A stretch of DNA of 64,000 nucleotides. It comes from Denitrobaculum sp965232285 (GTDB lineage: Bacteria; Pseudomonadota; Alphaproteobacteria; Kiloniellales; Kiloniellaceae). Numbering within the stretch: the first letter of the stretch is position 1; each line of letters starts with the position of its first letter. The notes beneath the pieces were generated by a model. It searched no databases. It was not told where the DNA came from and worked only from the letters and a program-made list of their open reading frames with translations. Where the stretch lies: NCBI GenBank assembly GCA_965232285.1, contig CBDDPL010000004.1, positions 5,580,001 to 5,644,000 on the forward strand. Reading direction: 5' to 3'. The translations under genes and the position numbers were made by a program. Below, piece by piece: positions 51,972 to 61,009 of this stretch.

Positions 51972-53534
51972 TCAGTTCGGAATGACGCGCCGGGCCGGCA
52001 GGTGGATCGTCACCTGGGTGCCCTTGCCGGGCTCACTGACCAGCTTCAGTTCGCCGTCGTGCAATTCAGTGAAACCCTTGGCGAGCGGCAGGCCGAGGCC
52101 GGTGCCTTCGAACTGACGGCTCAACTGGCTGTCGATCTGGGTGAAGGGGGCGAGGGCCTTTTCGACGTCTTCCTTGGCGATACCGATTCCGGTGTCGGTC
52201 ACCGCGAAGATGAAATCGCCGCGCTGGTCGATGTAGGCGCTGATATCGATACGGCCGCCACCGGGGGTGAACTTCACCGAGTTGGCCATCAGGTTGATCA
52301 GGATCTGCTTGAGTTTCCGGGCGTCGGCCCAGATGTGCGGCAGGTCCTCCGCGGCCTCGAGCTTGAGGGTGATGCCGACGCGGTCGGCCCGCTCCGACAT
52401 CAGGCGCTTCACCGTGCCGAGCACTTCGTGCGGATTGACGTCTTCTTCGGTCAGATGCAGCTTGCCGGCTTCGATCTTCGCCACGTCGAGAATGTCGTTG
52501 ATGACTCCGAGCAGATGCTGGGCGCTGACCAGAATGTCGTGGGAATAGCCCTGGTACTGTTCGTTGCCCAGCGGTCCGAGCAGCTCGGAGGACATCATCT
52601 CCGAAAAGCCGATGATGGCGTTCAGCGGCGTGCGCAGTTCGTGGCTCATGTTGGCCAGGAATTCGGACTTCACACGGTTGGCCAGCTCCGCGGCTTCCTT
52701 GGCTTCGAAGAGAGCCAGTTGGCGGAGGCGGGTTTCAGTGACGTCGCTGGCGCTGCCGCGGAAACCTGCGAAGCTGCCGTTCTGATGCTCGTAAACCGGC
52801 AGGCCGTTCAGCAGGAAGCTGCGCGCGGTTCCGGAGCGATCCTTGATTTCCACATTGAGGTCGCGGAAGGGTCGGCGGTGCTCCTGCGCCGTTCTGGCCT
52901 CCAGCTCATCGCTCTGGCTTGTCGGCAGTGCGCTGAGCGAGCGGCCGATCAGTTCGCTTGGGTGGAAGCCGAGAGTCTTTTGGACCTGCGGTGAAATGTA
53001 GGTGAGTTGCAGGTTCCGGTCGGTTTCCCAGATCCAGTCGGAGACCAGGCGCGTGGTATCATCGAGCCGCTCATTGGCCAGGGACAGGGCGGCGTTCAGC
53101 GCCTTTACCTCGCTGAGTGAGGTCAGGAGCAGCGCAGAGCCGACAAATTCGCCGTTCTCGTCGTTGATGGCGCGGTGCTTGGCCCGGTAATACTCGATCC
53201 GGCCGGCAATACGCACGGCGTATTCGTTGATGACACTGCCGGCCAGTGTCTTCAGAGCGTTCAGTTCGTCGCCCGTCGAGGCCTTGGCCTCGCTGGTAAA
53301 GCCGTTGAGCGGCGCGGTCGCCGAGAAGGCCTCGGCAATGCGATCGAAGGATGGATTGGTATAGACAACCTGGCCGTGCCGGTCGTAAAGCGCCACCGGG
53401 TCGCCATTTTCCAACAGTTCGCGCTGCAGGACGGTGATGTCGCGGTCGACATCCCCGCCGGCCTCGCCAACGGCTGTCTTTTCCGTCCGGCCCGAAGTAT
53501 GGGATTCGAGAAGCTTCTTCAGTGGCAGGTTCAC
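51972..53534 (-). CDS. PAS-domain sensor histidine kinase, cytoplasmic
   Basis: 520 residues from a GTG overlapping the upstream stop (GTGA) with AAGGAAG 6 nt before. No TM helix, so it senses an internal signal. Two PAS domains lie at about 34-145 (GDPVALYDRHGQVVYTNPSF) and 160-270 (LVSDWIWETDRNLQLTYISP). HisKA follows with ANMSHELRTPLNAIIGF (His 298), then an HATPase with GTGLGLPLAKGF. No receiver is present. The translationally coupled upstream DUF2336 gene probably belongs to the same signalling unit. Confidence 0.93.
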   Translation of the reverse strand: MNLPLKKLLESHTSGRTEKTAVGEAGGDVDRDITVLQRELLENGDPVALYDRHGQVVYTNPSFDRIAEAFSATAPLNGFTSEAKASTGDELNALKTLAGSVINEYAVRIAGRIEYYRAKHRAINDENGEFVGSALLLTSLSEVKALNAALSLANERLDDTTRLVSDWIWETDRNLQLTYISPQVQKTLGFHPSELIGRSLSALPTSQSDELEARTAQEHRRPFRDLNVEIKDRSGTARSFLLNGLPVYEHQNGSFAGFRGSASDVTETRLRQLALFEAKEAAELANRVKSEFLANMSHELRTPLNAIIGFSEMMSSELLGPLGNEQYQGYSHDILVSAQHLLGVINDILDVAKIEAGKLHLTEEDVNPHEVLGTVKRLMSERADRVGITLKLEAAEDLPHIWADARKLKQILINLMANSVKFTPGGGRIDISAYIDQRGDFIFAVTDTGIGIAKEDVEKALAPFTQIDSQLSRQFEGTGLGLPLAKGFTELHDGELKLVSEPGKGTQVTIHLPARRVIPN

Positions 53535-54688
53535 TGGATGCTTCCTTGTGGTTGCTTCGAAGAACTGCGCGCCGCCGAGATCTGTTCGATCGCCGCGCGA
53601 TAGTCAGGGTTACGCCGCCAGGTGTTCGCCACCAGCGTGGCGTTTTCCCGCGACACCTTATCGAAAATCAGCACCGCGCGCGACAGTTCGCGCGGGTCGG
53701 TGGTTTCCGAACCCGGCCGGCCGCGGCGGCTCAGCAGAAAGATGGTCGCAAAGGCCTGTTTGGGATAACCCAGAGAACGGCAGATGATCGCCAGGCCTTC
53801 GCCGCCCTGGTGGTAAAGCACACGCTGCAGCCCCGGCGGCTTGAAGCCGGAGACTTCACCGAAGAGAGCCTCGAAGAGGGGAATTTCACCGCGCCGCAGC
53901 ACCGAGATGAGGAACTCCGGCGTAACTTCCCGGTTTTCCACGAGCTGCTTTGCCAGGGCAACGGCCGAAGAGTCCTTTTCTTCCGTTCTTTTGTCCTCGT
54001 CGAGCATCCGCTCGACGGTCTTTTCGAGGCTTTCGTCCAGCAGGCTCGGCTGAATGTCGAAGTTCTTGAGGATCTGTTCGCGGAGCGCGGCGGACACCCA
54101 CCAGTACATACGCTGTGCGAGCGCAGGGGTCAGGTCTTCCCGATTCAGGAGCGGCTCGTGGAAGGAGTCGACGCGTTGGGACTCCTCCGTGAGGTAGGTC
54201 AGCGTCGCCTCGGAGATCTTGGCGCTGTGGTTCTCGAGCAGGAGTTTGATGACGTCGGTCTGACCCGTTTCGACCAGCGCATCGGACACGATCTCATCGA
54301 TCGAGGTGCGCATGGCGATGGCAAGCTGGTGCTGGTGGCCGCGGTGCCGGATGATCGCGATCAGTTCCTTGTCGCGCAGAACTTCGCTTTTGATCAGGAT
54401 CGGCCTGGCCACCTCGATCTGATCATTGGCCAGGGTCACCACCAGATCGTGCGGAGCCAGGGGAGATTCGGCCAGCCGCTCGGCCAGGGACTGCCGGACC
54501 GACATTTCGATGTTACTTACAAGTTTTCCGAGAATATCTGCCAGCAGGGCCGTTTCCTGCTCGGTCAGGGTTTCTTCCCGTTCCGTGAAGAGTTCGCCGA
54601 TCCGCTGCGCTAAAGACTCACGGCCCTCGACGGACTTATCGAGCGCTAGCTCAAGCAAAAATTGCAGATTGCGATCCTGGCTGTTCAT
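53531..54688 (-). CDS. DUF2336 domain protein
   Basis: About 385 residues from the ATG at 54688, which has GGGGAAC 9 nt upstream; a GTG at 54709 is less well placed. The all-helical, HEAT-like N-terminal half (LAQRIGELFTEREETLTEQE; AERLAESPLAPHDLVVTLAND) and the LYHQGGEGLAIICRSLGYPKQAFATIFLL segment are typical of DUF2336, an alphaproteobacterial family of unknown role. Its stop overlaps the start of a PAS histidine kinase, so it may be that kinase's partner. It is the first gene of this two-gene operon. Confidence 0.85.
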   Translation of the reverse strand: MNSQDRNLQFLLELALDKSVEGRESLAQRIGELFTEREETLTEQETALLADILGKLVSNIEMSVRQSLAERLAESPLAPHDLVVTLANDQIEVARPILIKSEVLRDKELIAIIRHRGHQHQLAIAMRTSIDEIVSDALVETGQTDVIKLLLENHSAKISEATLTYLTEESQRVDSFHEPLLNREDLTPALAQRMYWWVSAALREQILKNFDIQPSLLDESLEKTVERMLDEDKRTEEKDSSAVALAKQLVENREVTPEFLISVLRRGEIPLFEALFGEVSGFKPPGLQRVLYHQGGEGLAIICRSLGYPKQAFATIFLLSRRGRPGSETTDPRELSRAVLIFDKVSRENATLVANTWRRNPDYRAAIEQISAARSSSKQPQGSIQ

Positions 54689-55247
54689 CGGAAAGTGTTC
54701 CCCATCCACTTACCTTGTGAAGTCGAACGACTTCCCGAGATACGATAATATACGTCCGGCGACATTCCTCTAATCTGTAATAAATTATGAAGCGAAGATA
54801 GTAAAGATAAACCAGGGCGCGCTATATCTTGCTCTTTCATGACTCTTTTATGTGAGTAGAGGCGCATCAAGGCGACACTTTCGCTCAAAACATCTGTCCA
54901 ACTGCGACCCATAGCGTCCGTGGCGTCTATCAGTGCCGATTACCACGATATTTTAAGGCCTTAGCGGTTGGACGCAGGGGGCGCAGACTCGTTTCGGAAG
55001 ATGAATTATTAGGGGAAGCAAGCTAATTTATGCTTAATTTTTACACGACTGCGGCAGAATCTTAAAGAAGCGTGGGATCCAACGGCAAGGAACCACTTTA
55101 GATGGTAAAATCTTTAGCCCGGTTCCCGAGTTTGGAAAATTACCGCTGCAGGCTTTTCTGACTTCCATCGCAGGCTTTTGCTTGGGCCCTTTGAGTTCGG
55201 CGGTAAGAGTTAATCCTGGCTTAACGGCTCGTTGCTAAGCTGGAGAA
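54689..55247 (+). promoter_or_regulatory. 559-bp intergenic region with a TTAA-N7-TTAA motif (55210-55224)
   Basis: Between the divergent DUF2336 gene and a small protein gene. TTAATCCTGGCTTAA at 55210-55224 is a perfect CtrA-type full site, 23 bp before the small gene's ATG. The rest is moderately AT-rich with no recognisable RNA or clear promoter. A minus-strand frame from 54912 into the DUF2336 start has no ribosome site or family resemblance. Confidence 0.5.
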
Positions 55248-55526
55248 ATGAAGATTCCCAGCAATTCCAAGCGGCTCGGCCCGGTTCTCGCCGGCAAGAT
55301 CCGCCGCTTCGCCGAACCGGTGTTGCGTGAACTTGAGGCCGTCCCGCCACCGCGCCCGGCCGATCCGGCGAAAAAGGCGGCGGCGCCGGCCGCACCTGGA
55401 CCGGCCCGTCGGCGCCAGGCAACCTTGACCGGGTGGTCCACGGAAGAGCTGATGGCGGCAGTCCGTAATGTCCTCAAAAGCGGCCGCGCCGTTGCACGCG
55501 GGCGCTTCCTCAACCTGCGAATCTGA
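55248..55526 (+). CDS. Small basic hypothetical protein
   Basis: 92 residues. MKIPSNSKRLGPVLAGKIRRF is basic, a Pro/Ala linker follows (ALEAVPPPRPADPAKKAAAPAAPG-like composition), and the end is TGWSTEELMAAVRNVLKSGRAVARGRFLNLRI. No TM helix, no motif I recognise. GGAG lies only a few nt before the ATG. A CtrA-type site directly upstream suggests cell-cycle control, but the gene itself could still be a chance frame. Confidence 0.5.
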   Translation: MKIPSNSKRLGPVLAGKIRRFAEPVLRELEAVPPPRPADPAKKAAAPAAPGPARRRQATLTGWSTEELMAAVRNVLKSGRAVARGRFLNLRI

Positions 55527-55636
55527 AACGCGGCTTTCCGGGCAAGGTGATGCCGACACCGAGGGGTGGCCCGGGTCCGTAAGTCGTTGCGCAGAGACGG
55601 CTTGCCGCGCTGAGCGGTCTGGGCCACATTGTCGGG

Positions 55637-56185
55637 ATGGAAGGCCCAGGAGACAGCAAGGAACAAAGCTTCGAACAGCGCGTGCCCGAAGGTGACGACC
55701 GGCTGCGCCGGGTCTGCCGCGACTGCGGTTTTGTCGACTACGAAAATCCCAAGGTGGTGGTCGGGTCGGTCGCGACCTGGGACGATAAAATCCTGCTCTG
55801 CCGCCGGGCTATAGAACCACGCATCGGTTACTGGACCCTCCCCGCCGGCTATCTCGAGATCCATGAGTCCGCCGTAGATGGTGCCTGCCGGGAAGCCTGG
55901 GAGGAAGCCCGGGCTAAACTGGAGATCGATCAGTTGCTGGGGATTTATTCGATCCCCAGGATCAGCCAGATTCAGCTAATCTACCGGGCCCGGCTCATCA
56001 CGCCGGATGTCTCTGCCGGTCCGGAGACGCAGGAATTAAAGCTCTTCACCTGGGACGAGATCCCCTGGGAAGACATCGCTTTTCCGTCGGTGCATTGGGC
56101 CCTGCGGGATTTCGATGCCGTTCGAAACCTGCCGCACTTCGCCCCGCGCAGTAATCCCGCCGGCGAGACCGGCGATATGCGCTGA
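55637..56185 (+). CDS. NUDIX hydrolase with N-terminal zinc-ribbon-like Cys pair
   Basis: 182 residues. The leader carries RRVCRDCGFVDYENPKVVVG (one C-x2-C pair, as in NADH pyrophosphatase-like NUDIX proteins but lacking the second pair). The NUDIX box is complete: GYWTLPAGYLEIHESAVDGACREAWEEARAKLE. Family members hydrolyse ADP-ribose, NADH or other nucleoside diphosphates. It is convergent with ftsY, 15 bp away. Confidence 0.9.
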   Translation: MEGPGDSKEQSFEQRVPEGDDRLRRVCRDCGFVDYENPKVVVGSVATWDDKILLCRRAIEPRIGYWTLPAGYLEIHESAVDGACREAWEEARAKLEIDQLLGIYSIPRISQIQLIYRARLITPDVSAGPETQELKLFTWDEIPWEDIAFPSVHWALRDFDAVRNLPHFAPRSNPAGETGDMR

Positions 56186-56200
56186 ACCGTAAATCCCGCC

Positions 56201-57139
56201 TTAGTCTTCGAGGCCCATCAGACTGCGCGCGAAGTCCCGCGGGCGGAAGGGACGCATGTCCTCGGCGCCCTCGCCGACCCCGATGGCATGCACCGGCAGG
56301 CCGAACTTCTCAGACAGCGCCAGCAGAACGCCGCCCCGCGCCGAGCCGTCCAGCTTGGTCAGGACCAGGCCGGTGACCGAGACCAGTTCTTTAAAGGTGC
56401 CAAGCTGGGAGATCGCGTTCTGTCCGGTGGTCGCGTCCAGCACCAGCAGCACGTCGTGCGGTGCCTCCGGATCAAGTTTCTTGATGACCCGCAGCACCTT
56501 CTGAAGCTCGGCCATGAGGTCCGACTTGTTATGTAGCCGGCCGGCGGTATCGATCAGAACCAGATCATTACCCTGGGCGCGCGCCGTTTCGATGGCTTCG
56601 AAGGCAAGGCCCGCGGCGTCGGCGCCGGGTGCCTTGGCGACGACCGGACAGCCCGTGCGCTCGCCCCAGATCTTGAGCTGGTCGATGGCCGCAGCCCGGA
56701 AGGTGTCGCCGGCGGCCAGCAACACTGAATGTCCTTGGCGGCCGAGATCTGTGGCGAGTTTGCCGATCGTCGTGGTCTTGCCGCTGCCGTTGACGCCAAC
56801 CACCAGCACCACATGGGGTTTGCGGCCAGGGTCGATCTCCAGCGGCTTGGCCACTGGCTCCAGCAGGCCGGCGATATCCTCGGCCAGTGCCTCTCGGACC
56901 TCGACGGGGTCGACGTCCTTGTTGAAACGGGTCTTTGCCAGGTTGGCGGTCAGCTTCGCCGCCGTGGTCACCCCCAGATCCGAGGTAATCAGCAGCTCTT
57001 CCAGTTCTTCGAGGGCCGCATCGTCCAGCTTGCGCTTGGTGAAGATGCCCGTGATGCCGTCGGTCAGCTTGGAGGACGAACGTGTCAGGCCGGCCTTGAG
57101 GCGTGAAAACCAGCCCCGTTTCTCTTGAGTTTCGCTCAC
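56201..57139 (-). CDS. ftsY: Signal recognition particle receptor FtsY
   Basis: 312 residues from a GTG overlapping the mtaB stop (GTGA). It is the SRP receptor GTPase that docks ribosome-SRP complexes at the membrane. The N domain (about 10-85) is followed by the G domain: P-loop GVNGSGKTTTIGKLA, AGDTFRAAAIDQL, IDTAGRLHNKSDLM and TKLDGSARGG. The acidic A domain of E. coli FtsY is absent, as usual in alphaproteobacteria. Partner Ffh is encoded divergently 2.4 kb away. Confidence 0.97.
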   Translation of the reverse strand: MSETQEKRGWFSRLKAGLTRSSSKLTDGITGIFTKRKLDDAALEELEELLITSDLGVTTAAKLTANLAKTRFNKDVDPVEVREALAEDIAGLLEPVAKPLEIDPGRKPHVVLVVGVNGSGKTTTIGKLATDLGRQGHSVLLAAGDTFRAAAIDQLKIWGERTGCPVVAKAPGADAAGLAFEAIETARAQGNDLVLIDTAGRLHNKSDLMAELQKVLRVIKKLDPEAPHDVLLVLDATTGQNAISQLGTFKELVSVTGLVLTKLDGSARGGVLLALSEKFGLPVHAIGVGEGAEDMRPFRPRDFARSLMGLED

Positions 57140-58380
57140 GCGGCAAGCGCTCCGATCAGATGGGATTCCCGCAGGCCTGCGATGTCGATAGGCAGGACCT
57201 CGCCGATCCGGCCCTGCGGCAGGACCACTGGCGCGAAGTGCTCGCTGCGGCCGAAGCCGTCCTTCTCGACCAGAACCTGTGCCCGCCGGCCGATCCGGCT
57301 CTGCAGGAACTGCTCTTCTCTTTGAGCGCCCAACGCACGCAGGCGAGCGGCGCGTTCCTTGCGCAGGTTACCCGGCACCTGCGGCATGCGGGCCGCCGGC
57401 GTACCCGGGCGCGGTGAATAGGGGAAGACGTGCAGATAGGTCAGACCGCAGTCGTCCACGGCCCGCAGGGAGTTCTCGAACATCTCGTCGGTCTCGGTCG
57501 GGAAGCCGGCGATGATGTCGGCACCGAAGACCACGTCGGGCCGCAGGCGGCGCACCCGCTCACAGAAGGCGACCGCGTCGGCGCGCAGATGCCGGCGCTT
57601 CATGCGCTTCAGGATCATGTCGTCGCCGGCCTGCAGCGAGACATGCAGATGCGGCATCAGGCGTTCCTCTTCCGCGATCAGGCGGAGGATATCGTCATCC
57701 ACCTCGACCGGATCCACCGAGGAAAGCCGCAGGCGCTTGAGTTCCGGTACCAGCGCCAGCAGCCGGCGCGCCATCTGCCCCAGGCTCGGCTGGCCGGGCA
57801 GATCCTTGCCGTAGTCGGTGATGTCCACGCCCGTGAACACGATCTCGGCCACGCCGTTTTCGACCAGGATACGGACCTGCCTGACGATCTCGCCGATCGG
57901 CACGGATCGATTGTTGCCGCGGCCGAAGGGGATGATGCAGAAGGTGCAGCGGTGGTTGCAGCCCTGCTGGACCTGGACGAAGGCGCGGGTGCGTTCCTCG
58001 TAGCCGTGGATCAAATGGGCGGCAGTTTCGGTCACCGACATGATGTCGTTGACCACCACGCGCTCGGTCTGATCCAGGCCGAAGCTCTCGGGCTTCAGCT
58101 TTTCTTCGTTGCCGATGACCCGGTCGACTTCCGGCATCTCCGCGTAGCTGTCGGGCGAGATCTGGGCGGCGCAGCCGGTCACGATGACCTGGGCGTCCGG
58201 GTTCTCGCGCCGGGCGCGCCGGATGGTCTGCCGGGCCTGGCGCTCGGCTTCCGCGGTGACGGCGCAGGTGTTGATGATGACGGCGTTTTCCAGGCCGGCC
58301 GCCCTGGCGTGGCCGCGCATGACTTCGGACTCGTAGCTGTTCAGCCGGCAGCCGAAGGTGATGATCTTGGGATCGGTCAT
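57136..58380 (-). CDS. mtaB: tRNA t6A37 methylthiotransferase MtaB
   Basis: 414 residues from the ATG at 58380, overlapping the dapF stop (ATGA). A radical SAM enzyme that turns t6A37 into ms2t6A in tRNAs reading ANN codons. It has the N-terminal UPF0004 domain with Cys in TFGCRLNSYESEVM, ITCAVTAEAE-like INTCAVTAEA and VTGCAAQ. The radical SAM cluster is C-x3-C-x2-C in QQGCNHRCTFCIIPFGRG, with a C-terminal TRAM-like region. It is the middle gene of dapF-mtaB-ftsY. Confidence 0.96.
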   Translation of the reverse strand: MTDPKIITFGCRLNSYESEVMRGHARAAGLENAVIINTCAVTAEAERQARQTIRRARRENPDAQVIVTGCAAQISPDSYAEMPEVDRVIGNEEKLKPESFGLDQTERVVVNDIMSVTETAAHLIHGYEERTRAFVQVQQGCNHRCTFCIIPFGRGNNRSVPIGEIVRQVRILVENGVAEIVFTGVDITDYGKDLPGQPSLGQMARRLLALVPELKRLRLSSVDPVEVDDDILRLIAEEERLMPHLHVSLQAGDDMILKRMKRRHLRADAVAFCERVRRLRPDVVFGADIIAGFPTETDEMFENSLRAVDDCGLTYLHVFPYSPRPGTPAARMPQVPGNLRKERAARLRALGAQREEQFLQSRIGRRAQVLVEKDGFGRSEHFAPVVLPQGRIGEVLPIDIAGLRESHLIGALAA

Positions 58381-59210
58381 GACAGCAGCGTCCTGTCCAC
58401 TTCGCCGCGGAAAGAGGTCGCGACCGGTCCTGTCATCATCACATGACCGTCGTCCCGCCATTCAAGGCGCAGAACCCCGCCGTCCATGCGTGTCTCGACG
58501 CTGCGCCCCGTGAGGCTACGCCGGGCCGCCGCCACTGCGCCGGCGCAGGCGCCGGAACCGCAGGCCAGCGTGATGCCCGCGCCCCGCTCCCAGACCCGCT
58601 GCCTGAGCCGATCCGGTCCATCGAGAGATATGACCGAGATGTTGGCCCGCTCCGGCAGCAGGGGATCGTGCTCGAGCGTGGGGCCCAGCTTTGCCAGATC
58701 GATGGCCTCGGCATCCTCGACGAAGAAAACCGCGTGCGGGTTGCCCATGTTGACCCCGACCGGATCCTGCAGCGGCCCGAGACCGATGCCCAGATGCAGT
58801 GTGTCGCGCTCTTCCGCCAGGGGGATTTCGCGCCAGTCCAGGTTGGCAGGGCCCATGTCCACCGTGATCTCGTTCGAGTCCGCCGCCGACGCCGGCAGAT
58901 GACCGGCGAGGGTCTCGATCACCACCTCATCGCGCCCGGTCTCGCCCATCACCAGCGAGGCGATGCAGCGCGTGGCATTGCCGCAGGCCTCCGATTCGCC
59001 GCCGTCCGGGTTACGGATCCGCATGAAAAGATCGGCGCCCTCGCTGCTGGGCGGCTCCATCACGATCAACTGGTCGCAGCCGATGCCGAAACGCCGGTCG
59101 GCCAGCCGGCGCGCTTCCTCGATCGTGAGCGCAATCGGCGTGCGGCGGCTGTCGAGCACGACGAAATCGTTGCCCAGACCGTGCATCTTTATGAAGGCCA
59201 GTTGTTCCAT
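58377..59210 (-). CDS. dapF: Diaminopimelate epimerase
   Basis: 277 residues. It interconverts LL- and meso-diaminopimelate for lysine and peptidoglycan. The two catalytic Cys lie in ESEACGNATRC and TLACGSGACAG. The substrate-binding FIKMHGLGNDFVVLD and NMGNPHAVFFVED are conserved. It heads the coupled dapF-mtaB-ftsY operon, an arrangement common in alphaproteobacteria. Confidence 0.97.
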   Translation of the reverse strand: MEQLAFIKMHGLGNDFVVLDSRRTPIALTIEEARRLADRRFGIGCDQLIVMEPPSSEGADLFMRIRNPDGGESEACGNATRCIASLVMGETGRDEVVIETLAGHLPASAADSNEITVDMGPANLDWREIPLAEERDTLHLGIGLGPLQDPVGVNMGNPHAVFFVEDAEAIDLAKLGPTLEHDPLLPERANISVISLDGPDRLRQRVWERGAGITLACGSGACAGAVAAARRSLTGRSVETRMDGGVLRLEWRDDGHVMMTGPVATSFRGEVDRTLLS

Positions 59211-59351
59211 GATGGCGGTTATATGGCCAGAGGCCGGGTCAAGTCCATGGGGAAGCTATGCCTTGGCTGCATCGCTGCGCCATAAGGCTTGCAGGCCGAG
59301 CCTCACCAACCGGGCCGAAATCGGGTCTTGAGGCCAAGCGATTCCGCGGGC

Positions 59352-59380
59352 TTGACGCGGGAGCATTCGGTCCCTATGTT
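59352..59380 (+). promoter_or_regulatory. Sigma70-type promoter for the ffh-rplS operon
   Basis: TTGACG (59352-59357) and TATGTT (59375-59380) are exactly 17 bp apart in the 324-bp gap between dapF and ffh. It gives a leader of about 145 nt before the ffh ATG at 59535. The rest of the gap shows no gene or folded RNA that I recognise. Confidence 0.65.
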
Positions 59381-59534
59381 CCGCGCCATCACAGCTTAGG
59401 CCAACTGTCGGCTTCGAGAAGCCCCGCCAGTCCGCGAGTTTCGCGCACTGGCGCAAATTGCGTTTGGCCGTTGGTCTTGTGGTTTTGGCGGCTCGTTTCG
59501 GGCCTGGATGAATTGACGATCGGATCCGACCGGC

Positions 59535-60905
59535 ATGTTTGAAAGCCTTCAGGAACGCCTCGGCGATGTCTTTGACAAACTCCGCCGGCGTGGCGCGCTC
59601 AGCGAAGAGGACGTTTCGGCGGCTCTGCGCGAGGTTCGCGTGGCGTTGCTGGAAGCCGACGTGGCGCTGCCGGTGGTCAAGGATTTCGTCGACGGCGTCC
59701 GTGAAAAGGCGATCGGCCAGGAGGTCCTGCGTTCGGTCACGCCCGGCCAGATGGTCGTCAAGATCGTCAATGACCACCTGGTCGAGACCCTCGGTGCCGA
59801 GCATGCCGGCCTCAACCTGACCACCAACCCGCCGACCATTATGATGCTGGTGGGCCTGCAGGGCTCCGGTAAGACCACAAGCTGCGCCAAGATCGCCTCC
59901 CGCCTGACCAACAAGGACAAGAAGCGGGTCCTGATGGCCTCCCTGGACGTGCGGCGTCCGGCCGCCCAGGAACAGCTCCGGGTGCTGGGTGAGCAGGCTT
60001 TCGTCAAGACCCTGAACATCGTCCCCGGCGAGCAGCCGGTCGCCATCGCCAGGCGCGCGGTCCAGAGCGGTTCGCTGGAAGGCTACGACGTCATCATGCT
60101 CGACACCGCCGGCCGCCTGGCGATCGACGAAGAGCTGATGGCCGAGGTCGCGGCGGTGCGAGACGCCGCCAAGCCGCACGAGACCCTGCTGGTGGCTGAC
60201 GCCATGACCGGTCAGGACGCGGTCAACGTCGCCTCCGCCTTCAAGGAGAAGGTCGGCCTGACCGGCATCATGCTGACCCGTGTCGACGGCGATGCGCGCG
60301 GCGGCGCGGCGCTCTCCATGCGCGCGGTCACCGGCTGCCCCATCAAGCTGCTGGGCTCCGGCGAAAAGCTGGATGCCTTGGAAGACTTCCATCCGGATCG
60401 TATCGCTTCGCGCATCCTCGGTATGGGCGACGTGGTCTCGCTGGTCGAAAAGGCCGCCGAGACCATCGAGCAGGAAGACGCCGAAAAGCTTGCGAAGAAG
60501 ATGCAGAAGGGCAAGTTCGACCTGGACGATCTTGCCTCGCAGCTCAAGCAGATGCAGAAGATGGGCGGCCTCTCCAGCCTGATGAACATGCTGCCCGGCA
60601 TGAACAAGGCCCAGATGGCCAAGATGCAGAACGCCAAGCTCGACGACAGCCTGGTCAAGCGCCAGCTCGCGATGCTGTCTTCCATGACACCGCAGGAGCG
60701 CGCCAAGCCGGAGCTGATCAAGGCGAGCCGTAAGATCCGTATTGCGGGCGGTTCTGGCACCACGGTGCAGGAAATCAACAAGCTCCTGAAACAGTATCAG
60801 GAAGCCAACCGCATGATGAAAAAGGTCAAGAAAATGGGAAAGAAAGGCCTGATGCGTCAGGGCCTGTCCGGCTTGATGCCGCCCGGTGGCGGGTTTCCCC
60901 AGTAA
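59535..60905 (+). CDS. ffh: Signal recognition particle protein Ffh
   Basis: 456 residues. It binds signal sequences and SRP RNA, with GTPase activity. The N domain is followed by the G domain with GLQGSGKTTSCAKIA, LDVRRPAAQEQL, LDTAGRLAIDEELM and TRVDGDARGGAAL. The Met-rich M domain (about 300-440) has LKQMQKMGGLSSLMNMLPGM and KASRKIRIAGGSGT. It heads the ffh-rpsP-rimM-trmD-rplS cluster. No SRP RNA gene was seen in the window. Confidence 0.98.
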   Translation: MFESLQERLGDVFDKLRRRGALSEEDVSAALREVRVALLEADVALPVVKDFVDGVREKAIGQEVLRSVTPGQMVVKIVNDHLVETLGAEHAGLNLTTNPPTIMMLVGLQGSGKTTSCAKIASRLTNKDKKRVLMASLDVRRPAAQEQLRVLGEQAFVKTLNIVPGEQPVAIARRAVQSGSLEGYDVIMLDTAGRLAIDEELMAEVAAVRDAAKPHETLLVADAMTGQDAVNVASAFKEKVGLTGIMLTRVDGDARGGAALSMRAVTGCPIKLLGSGEKLDALEDFHPDRIASRILGMGDVVSLVEKAAETIEQEDAEKLAKKMQKGKFDLDDLASQLKQMQKMGGLSSLMNMLPGMNKAQMAKMQNAKLDDSLVKRQLAMLSSMTPQERAKPELIKASRKIRIAGGSGTTVQEINKLLKQYQEANRMMKKVKKMGKKGLMRQGLSGLMPPGGGFPQ

Positions 60906-61009
60906 CTAAAGCCTTAGCAACAGCCGTTAACCAGATTGTCTGACGACAGCCGGCTCGAAAGATCAAGATCGACGCGCCGGCCGAGCGAACAAGAGTAGAA
61001 GGAAAGTCC

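Noticed and set aside
54685..54912. 75-codon minus-strand frame overlapping the start of the DUF2336 gene
   Set aside because: No ribosome-binding site or recognisable family, and it overlaps the well-supported DUF2336 start.
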